Of a DNA stretch of 64,000 bases, positions 37,014-46,775 are shown piece after piece. Position 1 is the first letter of the stretch. The number at the start of each line of letters is the position of its first letter. The position numbers and the translations under genes are program-made. The stretch spans positions 434,001-498,000 of the forward strand of contig NZ_JAGGLB010000001.1 in NCBI RefSeq assembly GCF_017874215.1. The letters are read 5' to 3'. This stretch comes from Paenibacillus eucommiae. GTDB taxonomy: Bacteria; Bacillota; Bacilli; Paenibacillales; NBRC-103111. The notes under the pieces are model-generated. The model made no database searches. It saw only the letters and a list, made by a program, of their open reading frames with translations, and was not told where the DNA came from.

Positions 37014-38377
37014 TTACCCTCCACCTCCTTCATGTTCTTTGCCCGGATCAGCTCCATACTGGCTTGTTCTTGAATCGTCTGCAGCGCTTCATCAAGCGGC
37101 TTCCGGCCAAGAAGAACCTGCTGGATTTCTCTATCCAGGATATTATAAACCTCACCAGGTATTTCTGCGGTGGAAACTGGCCGTTCATCTATTTGCAGCT
37201 TATAAAAAGCATCCATCTGCTTGCTATTAGGATCTATGTATGATGTTCTCATTGGCAGCTTATCGCTGTAGCGCTCGCTTTTTGCTTGTATTTTTGCAAC
37301 CTCGTCGCCGTTCATAAATGCTAGCAGCTTCCATGCCTCTTCTTTGTTCGCAGAGTTGGCGTAAATGCCCATTATAGGCCCCGGTTCGATAACATCAGTC
37401 AGCTCCGGATTCGCAGGATCAACGGGTACTGTTACGACATCCCAATTCATCTCCGGCTTAAATTTCATGATTTGACCGATTAAACCTGGAGAACTTACCG
37501 TCATGGCCGCTCTCCCGGTCGCAAACAAATTCCGCTGCTTCGATTCTTCGATAGCCTGGCTGTAATCGTATTTGTTGCTTGTCTCCTCCAACTGCTTCTC
37601 TAGCAAAACTGCGTCAAAGATCGCTCCCGTTTGATAACCCCGAAGCACATATTGAAATATGTTTTTCCAAGCGCCTGTGTTGATGGTCACACTCGGTGTC
37701 TCATCATACCAATTCAAACGTTCTGCTTCGCCCACAGCTAACACAAATCTGGTCGGTGTCATCCATAATTGATGATAGCCGAATACCCGCTCCCCTTGAT
37801 CCCCTCCGCCATCACCAGGAAATCTGGCTGCCAACTCCAGCACTTCCTTGTAACTCATCTGATCGTGAGGATGCTCAATACCATATTGATTAAAAAGGTC
37901 AACATTATAAAACAACGCCTTGCTTCTAAAGCTGGTAGTTAGGCCATACAGCTGCCCGTCCCCCTTCTGCTTCAATAGATCTACCACACTAGGCATAAGC
38001 TTCTGCATATCGAACGAATTCTTCACAATATAGGTGCTCAAATTCATTAAATATCCCTGAGCAAGCATATCTTCGAAATATTGCAGATCAAACTGCGGCA
38101 GCACAATCAAGTCCGGCTTCTTTTCATCCACAAACTTCAAAAGCTCCTCGCGCATTTTCGGCGATTCCATCAGATGACTATATGAAATAAATTCAATGTG
38201 AAGCTCAGGAAACTTGAACTCAACCAATTTTCTGTAAGGAAAAGAGTACTCATCCTGATACAGGATGGTTACGGATTTTTGCTCCTGCTGCCCAACTTCC
38301 CCTTTCTCCTTACAACCGGATATCAACATCAACGCGACCATGAACACCGATAACGAAACCGTCCACTTGAATGTCAT
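37010..38377 (-). CDS. Solute-binding lipoprotein (family 1), first of a tandem pair
   Basis: A 455-residue lipoprotein with signal peptide and lipobox LISGC. It shares gene order, length and many blocks with the following gene (DLIVLPQFDLQYFEDML; GRAAMTVSSPGLIG), so the pair arose by duplication. GGGAG 7 bases before the ATG sets the start. It is the first gene of a two-gene unit without visible permeases or ATPase. Confidence 0.82.
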   Translation of the reverse strand: MTFKWTVSLSVFMVALMLISGCKEKGEVGQQEQKSVTILYQDEYSFPYRKLVEFKFPELHIEFISYSHLMESPKMREELLKFVDEKKPDLIVLPQFDLQYFEDMLAQGYLMNLSTYIVKNSFDMQKLMPSVVDLLKQKGDGQLYGLTTSFRSKALFYNVDLFNQYGIEHPHDQMSYKEVLELAARFPGDGGGDQGERVFGYHQLWMTPTRFVLAVGEAERLNWYDETPSVTINTGAWKNIFQYVLRGYQTGAIFDAVLLEKQLEETSNKYDYSQAIEESKQRNLFATGRAAMTVSSPGLIGQIMKFKPEMNWDVVTVPVDPANPELTDVIEPGPIMGIYANSANKEEAWKLLAFMNGDEVAKIQAKSERYSDKLPMRTSYIDPNSKQMDAFYKLQIDERPVSTAEIPGEVYNILDREIQQVLLGRKPLDEALQTIQEQASMELIRAKNMKEVEGK

Positions 38378-38665
38378 GAAAAATCTCCCTTTTTCCAGAA
38401 TTATGTATTTTAATACTATACAAGATCCATGGCGCCTCTGTCCGCAAATTAAGAATAGCTTCAGAAAGCTTAAGAGATTCTTAAACTTTTCCTGCAGCCT
38501 GTCGTGAATTTCCCTCTATGATTGTTTGGATAAAAATGGTACAATAAATTAAATGAAACTAAGTTTCACCATACGAAACCACAAACACCAAACAGGAATG
38601 AGAAAAGAGATAAAAAGAAGACAGTAGCAAGGAAAGAAAAAAAAATAGAGAACGGAGAACCTCTC

Positions 38666-39061
38666 ATGACAAAAAAATTCATGCCCTACCATTTCGTAGG
38701 TATCGATCACGTTCAACTGGCAGCGCCAAAAGGATGCGAGGAAGAAGCAAGAAATTTTTATCACGGGCTGTTAGGTATGGAGGAAATAGAAAAGCCTGAA
38801 AAGTTAAAAACACGAGGCGGGGTATGGTTTCAATGCGGCAAGCAGCAGGTTCATATCGGGGTAGAGAATGATTTTAATCCCGCCAAAAAGGCGCATCCTG
38901 CGTTTGAAGTGCATAACGTATCTGCATTGCAAGAGCATTTAGCGCAGTTGATCCCAGTTCAGGAAGATTACGCTGTGGAAGGCGTAAAGCGAATTTTTGT
39001 TGAGGATCCTTTTGGAAATAGGATTGAATTTCTGGAACGTATACGAGAGGTTGCAAAATAG
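38666..39061 (+). CDS. VOC (glyoxalase/bleomycin-resistance-like) protein
   Basis: A 131-residue vicinal-oxygen-chelate protein with metal-ligand style motifs: GIDHVQLAAP near residue 12, the central QVHIGVE strand, and FVEDPFGNRIEFLE near the end. Family members bind a divalent metal and act on small reactive molecules. Substrate unknown. It stands alone between divergent and convergent neighbours. Confidence 0.85.
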   Translation: MTKKFMPYHFVGIDHVQLAAPKGCEEEARNFYHGLLGMEEIEKPEKLKTRGGVWFQCGKQQVHIGVENDFNPAKKAHPAFEVHNVSALQEHLAQLIPVQEDYAVEGVKRIFVEDPFGNRIEFLERIREVAK

Positions 39062-39103
39062 AAAACCCAAGAAGGCGGTTTCCCCTTCCTGGGTTTTTCT
39101 TTC
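39062..39103. terminator. Bidirectional terminator between VOC and dockerin-enzyme genes
   Basis: AAAACCCAAGAAGG pairs with CCTTCCTGGGTTTTT around a short loop, directly after the VOC stop and before the stop of the convergent gene. Confidence 0.8.
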
Positions 39104-39105
39104 CA

Positions 39106-42084
39106 TTACTCTACTATCTTCTTAGCAACCGCAGCGAGATCAAGGATATCAATCTTGCCATCTCCATTCACATCCGCTCTCTTCACTTGCTGCCAATCCG
39201 GGCTGCTGCTGTTTTTGCCGTAAAGCGCGGCTAGTATGGACAAATCACCTATGGTCACTTTGCCATCTCCATTGATGTCCGTATTGCTGCCTCCCACACT
39301 TTCTGCCGTTACCTCAACACGGATGGACGATAATGCCGCTTGGGATTCAGCAGCTTGATCATCTCCCAGAGCAGCGCTCGTAATCGAGATATCGCCTGAA
39401 GCCGTTTGTAACAATTTTTTCGCTTTAAAAGTCAGCTCTACCACTTGCGTGCTGCCGGTTACAGCATGCCCTGAGCCTTGACTGGCAACAATTAAGCGAA
39501 GCTTACCCGCCGGGTTCTTGATCGTTTCCAGAATGGAAACACCTTCTATTAGGGACTTTGCAGATACGAAATCCATAACTGAAGGGTCATAATCCAGCTT
39601 GATATCCTGTGCATAAATAGCTTTACTAACATCGCTGAGCCCGTAGTTAACTTTAAACTCTGCACCTGACGGAATCGTGCTTGCACTTGCCGTTAATGTG
39701 CTTTGGTTGGGAACCGGCAGTGGTTTTTTCTTGAGACTGAAGTCGTCCACAAAATAATTACCTTTTCCCGTTTCCGTCATTGATTCCATGTATATTCGGG
39801 CCGTTTTCAGCTCTCCTGTCCATGTAATGTTGGCCGAGCCTGAAGATCTCACCCATTTATCGCTCCCCACACTCTCAAAAGAAGCGTTAAAATAATGCTC
39901 ACCCTCGCTATCATTAACAAATATATTTACATACATTCTTTGTGTACCTGATTCCGTACGCAGCATGCCTCCGAAATTATAAGTTCCCTGCCCTTTATCT
40001 AACAATATCGCTTTGATGTCCTGCATCGCACCTGTATAGTTTGAGTCCCTCTCACTAATTCTCAGCGCTTTAGAACCCGAACTCACAGGAGAAGCAATGG
40101 ACGTCAAAGTAGCCTGATAGAAGGCCTCCCATCCCGTTGTACCGTTTTCAAATCCAGGATTCGTAAGAAGTTCATCCGGATCAACCGGTACTTTTGCATA
40201 TACCTGTATGGCCATAGAAGTGCCAGCAACCTCTGTGTCTGCTCCTTCAACCGATACTTTAAGATCAGCAAGCGATACTTCTGTAGTGCCTATCGCTGCG
40301 CCTGTCTTTACGGAGCCATCCAAAGTAAGCAAGTTGCCGCCCTCACGTACCACATCTCCGTTCCCCGTACTGGCCATCGAGATGAATATTTTGCCTTGCT
40401 CCGCTTGCACCCTGCTGGACAGAAGCTGAAAGCCTGGCCGCACATTCGTATAAGCATCATCTGCCAAAGCCTGATACGTGCCTCCATTATTTTCGAGCGT
40501 CACCGTCTTCGTTGCAAATTGCAGCCTGTCAGGATCGTAGTTCAGAACGCCTTGCCAAGAAGTGAAGTTAAGGGGGTCTCCCTTGATGCCTATTTGCATG
40601 GTGATTTCATCCCCCCTAATGACAGATTCGGGGCCCGTTAACACGGAAGACGCTTCAGTGACAGTCTTGTAAACAATGACCGGGTTCCACAACGTTTTGT
40701 CGCCGGCCGAGCTGGCGTTCTGATTCACCACGAAGTATAAAACATCACCAGCCTGCACTTCGGTGGTTGTCTTCATGGTGATTCCGCTTGTATCGTTGGC
40801 TTGAAGCAGCTTCCATTCACCCGCCTCCGGCCAAATTCCAGTACCATTTTTCAACAATTTGAGACGCACACCATCACCCAAAACACCACTTTTACGAATG
40901 TTTCCGTTCGTAGAAATTTGGATCGTTCCCGATTTCGGTGCAACCCACTTACGGATCGCATCTTCGCCATCAGGATACTGAAAATCAGACCCAACCGTTA
41001 CTAGCGGTGTCGTTCCTTGCCATGCGGCTCCCCCCGTATCCCATGCCAAGTCCGTATAAGAGCTGCCGTCTCCTTGTTGATAATACCAGCCTCTGTCTCC
41101 TTGTACGGAACTGAAATCAAACGAAGCCACATATAGATTGTCGTTTGTTCCACCGTTTGTTCCCTCATTTGCAATAACGCTTTTGCCAACCTGAATATGC
41201 GTATTTTTCAAATAGGAATCATAGAGCGGTTTCGTTTCGTCAAAAAAATACTCCAAGCCTTTGCCCCAGTCCCCACCAGATGGGAAATTGAAAGGAAGTA
41301 TGCCGATAACCCGAGAGTCTTTTAAAGCCAGATCGTAATGCCGCAACAATTCCTCCTGCATGCCGTCAGAATTATTATTTCTGCTGAATGCTCTGGGGAT
41401 AAGCCAGATATTCTGATTTTTGTTCGCTAATGCCTTCAATCTTTCATGATAGATCAAGTAATCTCCATGCTCCCAGCCACTGTAATAGTCGAATCCGACG
41501 TCTGTGACATATTCGAGATAGGAGCTTTTCATGCCGTCTCCCGTATTGCCAGGGTCCAAATCGGCTAGTGCGCTAACCTGCATCACTTTTTTATCAGGAA
41601 AATCTTCACCGATCAGCTTGGTAACAAATCTGAAGTCCTCCTCCTTCACACCAGCGAGCCAAGGCTCGTCGAAATAAAACCCAAGCACATTGTCTTCAAG
41701 ACCGCTCAGCGTTTGCTTCAAAGTAGCCCAATTACTTGCCCAAGGCCCAACCAAATAACCGCGCTTTATAGCATCATAGGCAAAGAAAATGTCATAAACA
41801 TGGAGGATCACTTTCATATTTTTCGATGCGGCTGTCTCGATAATATCCCTTAATTTCTGGCCGTAAATCCAGCCGTGAATCAAGGCGACGTTGCTGTTAG
41901 CCATATCTCCAATTACATGTAAATATTTATCTGTAGGATTGCCAAATTCAGAACCATCCGCACCATAATAGCCGAAATATTGCAGCCGATCATTGTTGCC
42001 AGGTGGTACCGTGGCACTGACAACACTGATTATGTTCATGAACATAGAAAACGCTAAAATCGTTAAGAAAATTTTCTTTTTCAC
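39106..42084 (-). CDS. Secreted TIM-barrel-like enzyme with two cohesin-like modules and a dockerin
   Basis: A 992-residue exported protein. Signal peptide to about residue 24; TIM-barrel-like glycoside hydrolase region (30-320; VLGFYFDEPWLAG with a likely acidic catalytic pair); beta-sandwich (312-475); cohesin-like module 1 (482-632); CBM4/9-like module (636-785); cohesin-like module 2 (792-932); type I dockerin (935-992) with two calcium loops, DINGDGKVTIGD and DVNGDGKIDILD. I cannot name the hydrolase family. It is the third gene of an operon with a cohesin-SLH anchor, so it is probably displayed on the wall. The last 361 codons are a near-copy of the end of the first operon gene. Confidence 0.8.
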   Translation of the reverse strand: MKKKIFLTILAFSMFMNIISVVSATVPPGNNDRLQYFGYYGADGSEFGNPTDKYLHVIGDMANSNVALIHGWIYGQKLRDIIETAASKNMKVILHVYDIFFAYDAIKRGYLVGPWASNWATLKQTLSGLEDNVLGFYFDEPWLAGVKEEDFRFVTKLIGEDFPDKKVMQVSALADLDPGNTGDGMKSSYLEYVTDVGFDYYSGWEHGDYLIYHERLKALANKNQNIWLIPRAFSRNNNSDGMQEELLRHYDLALKDSRVIGILPFNFPSGGDWGKGLEYFFDETKPLYDSYLKNTHIQVGKSVIANEGTNGGTNDNLYVASFDFSSVQGDRGWYYQQGDGSSYTDLAWDTGGAAWQGTTPLVTVGSDFQYPDGEDAIRKWVAPKSGTIQISTNGNIRKSGVLGDGVRLKLLKNGTGIWPEAGEWKLLQANDTSGITMKTTTEVQAGDVLYFVVNQNASSAGDKTLWNPVIVYKTVTEASSVLTGPESVIRGDEITMQIGIKGDPLNFTSWQGVLNYDPDRLQFATKTVTLENNGGTYQALADDAYTNVRPGFQLLSSRVQAEQGKIFISMASTGNGDVVREGGNLLTLDGSVKTGAAIGTTEVSLADLKVSVEGADTEVAGTSMAIQVYAKVPVDPDELLTNPGFENGTTGWEAFYQATLTSIASPVSSGSKALRISERDSNYTGAMQDIKAILLDKGQGTYNFGGMLRTESGTQRMYVNIFVNDSEGEHYFNASFESVGSDKWVRSSGSANITWTGELKTARIYMESMTETGKGNYFVDDFSLKKKPLPVPNQSTLTASASTIPSGAEFKVNYGLSDVSKAIYAQDIKLDYDPSVMDFVSAKSLIEGVSILETIKNPAGKLRLIVASQGSGHAVTGSTQVVELTFKAKKLLQTASGDISITSAALGDDQAAESQAALSSIRVEVTAESVGGSNTDINGDGKVTIGDLSILAALYGKNSSSPDWQQVKRADVNGDGKIDILDLAAVAKKIVE

Positions 42085-42139
42085 TTATTTACCTCCCATT
42101 TCTTAAATATGCTGAAAATTGCTTACAATTATTGTCCAT

Positions 42140-43177
42140 TTACAGAAGATCAACAAACCTTTTAATCACTGTCGCTGCTTCCGCTCGCGTTGCCTGATCC
42201 CGGGGTACAAACCGGTCTCCTGCTCTGCCATTTATAAGGCCTAAACGAACCGAAGATTGAACTCCCTCTCTCGCCCACTCGCTTATCAACTCTGAATCTG
42301 CAAAGGCCACCAAGGTAACTTTACTATCCCCAGCCAAAGGAACGGCCGCATAGGTACTCGCTCTCACCATCATCACAGCCATTTCTTCCCTTGTAACCTC
42401 TCTTTCCGGAGCAAAACTCGTTGCTGTCACGCCTTCGATAATCCCTGCCGAATAAGCGTTATTTACGACATCCTTATACCAGGAGCCAGGGGCAACATCC
42501 GTAAACGGACTTTGCTGCATACTCACTTTCAAACTAGTTTTAAGGTTCAGCGTGTTCAGCGCTCTCGAAATCATCGCCGCAAACTGTGCTCTGGTTACAT
42601 GCGCCTCAGGTACAAAATGATCTTCATCCATCCCCTCAATAATGTCCTTCGATGCGAGCAGTTCTATATCTGCCTTAGCCCAGTGGCCGCCCAGATCAAG
42701 AAACCCTCTTTTCAGCAAATTCACGGAAACGCTCTTTCCTATGATATACGTATGATCGGATAGATTACGGTCTACTGCCTTTATAGATTCCCATTTAACA
42801 GTGGAGGTCCCGTGCTTCTTGCGCTTAAAAGTCAGGGTACCGATGTCGATATCTCCACTTTCTCCAGCGACATTGCCAATTTTGGTATGTGCGATAGTGA
42901 TCTCATTATTCTTGATGATAGGCAATACGGAAAAGCCGTCCAGACTGGACTTGGCTTCTACCAGCTCTAACTGGTCAGGATCAAACGTAAATCTGGCCTC
43001 ATAGCCGTATAAATCTTTAATATCCTTACCACTCAGGGTTAGGATAATTGTACCTTCAACAGGTTTATTCGCCGTTAAAAGAAAGGATGAAGGCGTCTCC
43101 GCATAGCTGGTTGTGAGAACCAGCCCAGGTAAGCAGAGTAGAGAAATCAGCATGTAAACGATTATTTTACGATTCAT
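42140..43177 (-). CDS. Cohesin-SLH surface anchor protein (mini-scaffoldin)
   Basis: A 345-residue exported protein. A signal peptide (about residues 1-27, ending SYAE) is followed by one cohesin-like domain (to about residue 162; YGYEARFTFDPDQLELVEAK is the classical cohesin strand block) and three SLH modules (about 164-345; LGGHWAKADIELLASKDII; FTDVAPGSWYKDVV). Cohesin-SLH proteins of this form (OlpA/SdbA style) hold dockerin proteins on the cell wall in cellulosome bacteria. ATG 43177 is preceded by AAGGG; the frame opens eight codons earlier. It lies between two genes whose products carry dockerins. Confidence 0.85.
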   Translation of the reverse strand: MNRKIIVYMLISLLCLPGLVLTTSYAETPSSFLLTANKPVEGTIILTLSGKDIKDLYGYEARFTFDPDQLELVEAKSSLDGFSVLPIIKNNEITIAHTKIGNVAGESGDIDIGTLTFKRKKHGTSTVKWESIKAVDRNLSDHTYIIGKSVSVNLLKRGFLDLGGHWAKADIELLASKDIIEGMDEDHFVPEAHVTRAQFAAMISRALNTLNLKTSLKVSMQQSPFTDVAPGSWYKDVVNNAYSAGIIEGVTATSFAPEREVTREEMAVMMVRASTYAAVPLAGDSKVTLVAFADSELISEWAREGVQSSVRLGLINGRAGDRFVPRDQATRAEAATVIKRFVDLL

Positions 43178-43261
43178 ATGACCAACCCTTCCACGCGTCA
43201 AACAGCCGCGACTTCCTTTAAAAACAAGAAGGGGAACTCCCCTCCCTGCTTTTCTTTTCCA

Positions 43262-46200
43262 TTACTCCACTATCTTCTTGGCAACTGCAGCCAGATCAAG
43301 GATATCAATTTTGCCATCTCCATTAATGTCCGCTTTCTTCACTTGCTGCCAATCCGGGCTGCTGCTGTTTTTGCCATAATGTGCTGCCACGAACGATAAA
43401 TCGCCCACGGTCACTTTGCCATCTTGATTGATGTCAACAGGGTTTCCGCCCGTGCTTCCTGCCGTTACTTGAATCCGGATGGACGATGTTCCCGCCTGGG
43501 ATTCGTTACCTTGATCATCTCCCAGAGCAGCGCTCGTAATTGAGATGTCGCCTGAAGCCGTCTGAACGATGTTTTTTGCTCTAAAAGTAAGCTCTACCAC
43601 CTGCGCGTTACCTGTTACAGCATGCTCTGAGCCTTGACTGGCAACAATCAAGCGAAGTTTACCCGCAGGCTCCTTGATGGTCTCGACAATCGCAACCCCT
43701 TCTATTAAGGACCTTGCAGATACAAATTCCATGATGGCAGGGTCATAATCCAGCTTGATATCATGCGCATAAACAGCTTGACTAACATTGCTAAGTCCAT
43801 AGTTAACTTTAAATTCTGTCCCTGAGGGAATCGTGCTTGCACTTGTCGTTAATGTGCTTTTATTTGGTATTGAGAGTTTTTTTTTCTTGAGACTGATGTC
43901 ATCGACGAAATAATTGCCTTTTCCTGTTTCCGCAAAGGATTCCGTGTATATACGGGCTTTCTTCAACTCTCCTGACCAAGTAATGGCAGCCGAGCCTGAC
44001 GATTTCACCCAATTTTCGCTGCCTACGTTTTCAAAAGACCCGTTAAAGTAATGCTCACCCTCGCTATCAAGGACAAAAATATTAACATACATTCTTTGTG
44101 TATCTGATTCCGTGCGCAGCATGGCTTCAAAATCATAAGTTCCTTGTCCTTTATCTAACAATATTTGTGTAATATCCTGCATCACACCTGTGTAGTTGGC
44201 GCTTCTTTTACTGATTCCAAGAGCTTTAGAGCCCGAATTTACTGGATCAGTAACAGACGTCAACGTAGCCGTATAGAAAGATTCCCATCCTGTCATCCCT
44301 TTTTCAAAACCAGGGTTCGTAAGCAGTTCATCCGGATCAACCGGCTCTTCTGGAGGTTCAGAAGAACCCGCCCAGAGAAACGCAGGACCCTGAATGCCGC
44401 CAGTACCCACTTCGTCTAAAGAATGATTGTTGACAGAAACGACAATGTCGTTCTTTTGCCCAAACTTGATGACACGGGTAACGTCATATTCCCAAGGCTT
44501 GACCGTTGCGATACCTGTAGACTTTGGTTGAACTTCCTGCCCATTGACCCAAACCTTCGGAGTTTCGTCGATGTCTCCGAACCAGAGCCGAATCGGCCTA
44601 TCTTTATATGCTTCCGCAACGTGAACTTCAGTACGATACCAGACCTCACCCTTGTAGTAACGCAAGCCTTGATTCGACCAAGAATCGGAGTAGGTCTTCA
44701 GCTTCATCCAAGATTGCGTGCCTATTCCTGGCTTCCATAATCCCAGCTTCTCGCCATTTCCTTTGGGAATCAGCATGGCCAACCATTCATCTGGCAGCTG
44801 TGCAATCATTTCGTTGCCGCTCGTAATCCGCTCATAAGTCTCCTCAATGGGATACTTCCAGAATGTATCCAGGTATCCGCCCGTCCAAGGATGGATGATA
44901 ACGGGGGATTGCAGGGCAGCCAGCTTTAACTGTGCTTTTGAGTCATCATACAATTGCTTCGACTTCGCAAAATCAAACTGAAGGTAAGCATCCCGCATAT
45001 CCGTAAATAGGTTTCCAAAATCGAACGCAACGCGTGTCATCCAGACCCGTTTGGCGTAAATGGAATCTGCTGCGACTTTGCTCTCCGCTTCGGCCAAAGT
45101 GCCCTCCAGCTCTGCCATAACCTCCGGAGTCAATATTTTCGAGTAATCGTAAACGGCTCCGGTATAGTAATCGGCATGAGCAAACGTATCTTCCAGTTTA
45201 CGAAAGTGATTCCACATGGGCTCTGCCGCTGGTCCATAATATTTGGAGAAATAGTCGAATAACGTCTCCTGAACATCAAGCTCCGGATTCCAGCTAAGCT
45301 TGGACATTAAATATAACGACGGGCCCTGGTAGCCCCAGGATGGCATCACTTCGAAACGAAGCTCATTCATCCCCTCTTTGCGGAAATAACTCATTTCTTC
45401 GACAATACGATTAATCATGGAAAACGGAAGGCCAGGATCAGCCAGATTGAACATATAACTGTAAAAGGATACTTGAACGCCAAGCTTCTTCCAATCCGCG
45501 ATGAGATCCTTCAAATATGTACGTTCCCATGACAGTCCGTTCTCAATCGAATGGATGCGATCGACCGTTATTGGAGCAATAACAGGAAGCAGCTTAGGGT
45601 TTGGAACTTCCTGAACAGGAGGCCTCATATAACGGGAATAGGCAAAAAATGCAATACCGACTTCGGGATATAGGGGCTCAATTTGTTCCAAAACCAGATT
45701 GTAAAACTTGACATAACGATCAGTTACAGAGTTCCCGCCCATAAGCGGATCGTAATCTACGGCATCCCAGGCAGATACCCCTAGATCGTCTCCATCCTCA
45801 GGTCCCAAAGCGATATATTTGGTATCCGGATTTTTTTCCAGCTGCTTCAATACCCCATCAACGACGCAGGCCAGCACCTCCGGTTTCGTTACATCTAACT
45901 GGATGGTCAGCCTTCCATTTACCCGAACATATAAATCCGGCCGTTGCTGGGCTGTAATTGTACAAGGGAAGCCGTGTCCGCCCAGATGAGGATCCGTGCT
46001 GCCCCTGCTATGCTGCAGCCACTTCTTTCCTTCAAACTCATCGACGAACTCCATCCCTTCCTGGGAAAACAGATAATCCATGCCTCCAACATACCGGCTC
46101 GTCACGCCCGGATGCTGGATCGTATTCTGCTCCTTCACACGAATCGTTCGTTTCGCTGGAATCTCTGTGCCGATCTCCCCTGGTGCAAACCAACGAACGC

Positions 46201-46729
46201 CAACCTGCTCCAGGAGCTCGTAGGCAGCGAACAGCGTGCCTCTGTCTGATAGCCCGGCTAACTGAATGCTGTCACCGTTAACCGCCAGACGAAAGGAATC
46301 GGGATCCGTACCACCATCCCGTATTTGACCCAACTGTGGGTCCGGCGCAGCACTCCCTAGGTAAATTTTGATGCCGCTGGCAGCAGCACCATTGGTCACA
46401 ATGGGCAGCTCGGCTCCGGATATTTGTTTCAGATAGCTTTGCAGCTCCTGCGCTGCCTGCTTCTCAAGCTCTGTCGCAGTCGTTGTTATCACGAGAGCTG
46501 CGCTACTTACGCCCTCAACAACAAGCTCCAATCCACTGCTGGCATTAGGATCCTCAGCCGAACCTGCACTCGGATCATGGAAATCCCCCATCAGATTCGG
46601 AATACTTGCAGGTGCAGCATCATTCTCCACTGCGGCATAAGATATAGATGAAGCAACGGACGTGAACAAGGATAACAAAAGAACCAGACAAACATACATC
46701 GACACCTTACGAAAAAAATTTCTCTTCAC
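43262..46729 (-). CDS. Secreted DUF4838 protein with CBM, cohesin-like and dockerin modules
   Basis: An 1155-residue exported protein, first in the three-gene operon. Signal peptide (1-33); alpha-glucuronidase-N-like domain (65-190); DUF4838 domain (220-560; GVRWFAPGEIGTEIP at the junction); GH2-like jelly roll (657-788; VWVNGQEV); CBM4/9-like module (800-950); cohesin-like module (957-1090); dockerin (1097-1155; calcium loops DINQDGKVTVGD and DINGDGKIDILD). The GTG start follows AAGGAGG. It would be attached through the cohesin-SLH protein encoded next. DUF4838 suggests attack on a uronic-acid or amino-sugar glycan; this is inference. Confidence 0.82.
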   Translation of the reverse strand: MKRNFFRKVSMYVCLVLLLSLFTSVASSISYAAVENDAAPASIPNLMGDFHDPSAGSAEDPNASSGLELVVEGVSSAALVITTTATELEKQAAQELQSYLKQISGAELPIVTNGAAASGIKIYLGSAAPDPQLGQIRDGGTDPDSFRLAVNGDSIQLAGLSDRGTLFAAYELLEQVGVRWFAPGEIGTEIPAKRTIRVKEQNTIQHPGVTSRYVGGMDYLFSQEGMEFVDEFEGKKWLQHSRGSTDPHLGGHGFPCTITAQQRPDLYVRVNGRLTIQLDVTKPEVLACVVDGVLKQLEKNPDTKYIALGPEDGDDLGVSAWDAVDYDPLMGGNSVTDRYVKFYNLVLEQIEPLYPEVGIAFFAYSRYMRPPVQEVPNPKLLPVIAPITVDRIHSIENGLSWERTYLKDLIADWKKLGVQVSFYSYMFNLADPGLPFSMINRIVEEMSYFRKEGMNELRFEVMPSWGYQGPSLYLMSKLSWNPELDVQETLFDYFSKYYGPAAEPMWNHFRKLEDTFAHADYYTGAVYDYSKILTPEVMAELEGTLAEAESKVAADSIYAKRVWMTRVAFDFGNLFTDMRDAYLQFDFAKSKQLYDDSKAQLKLAALQSPVIIHPWTGGYLDTFWKYPIEETYERITSGNEMIAQLPDEWLAMLIPKGNGEKLGLWKPGIGTQSWMKLKTYSDSWSNQGLRYYKGEVWYRTEVHVAEAYKDRPIRLWFGDIDETPKVWVNGQEVQPKSTGIATVKPWEYDVTRVIKFGQKNDIVVSVNNHSLDEVGTGGIQGPAFLWAGSSEPPEEPVDPDELLTNPGFEKGMTGWESFYTATLTSVTDPVNSGSKALGISKRSANYTGVMQDITQILLDKGQGTYDFEAMLRTESDTQRMYVNIFVLDSEGEHYFNGSFENVGSENWVKSSGSAAITWSGELKKARIYTESFAETGKGNYFVDDISLKKKKLSIPNKSTLTTSASTIPSGTEFKVNYGLSNVSQAVYAHDIKLDYDPAIMEFVSARSLIEGVAIVETIKEPAGKLRLIVASQGSEHAVTGNAQVVELTFRAKNIVQTASGDISITSAALGDDQGNESQAGTSSIRIQVTAGSTGGNPVDINQDGKVTVGDLSFVAAHYGKNSSSPDWQQVKKADINGDGKIDILDLAAVAKKIVE

Positions 46730-46761
46730 TTTCGAGCCTCCTTAAATTTTCTAAAACTTTT

Positions 46762-46775
46762 ATAAAGCGCTTACA
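46762..46775. promoter_or_regulatory. cre-like site in the leader of the dockerin operon
   Basis: ATAAAGCGCTTACA agrees at 11 of 14 positions with the CcpA consensus TGAAAGCGCTTTCA and lies about 35 bp upstream of the first start codon. If functional, it would give glucose repression. Confidence 0.45.
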
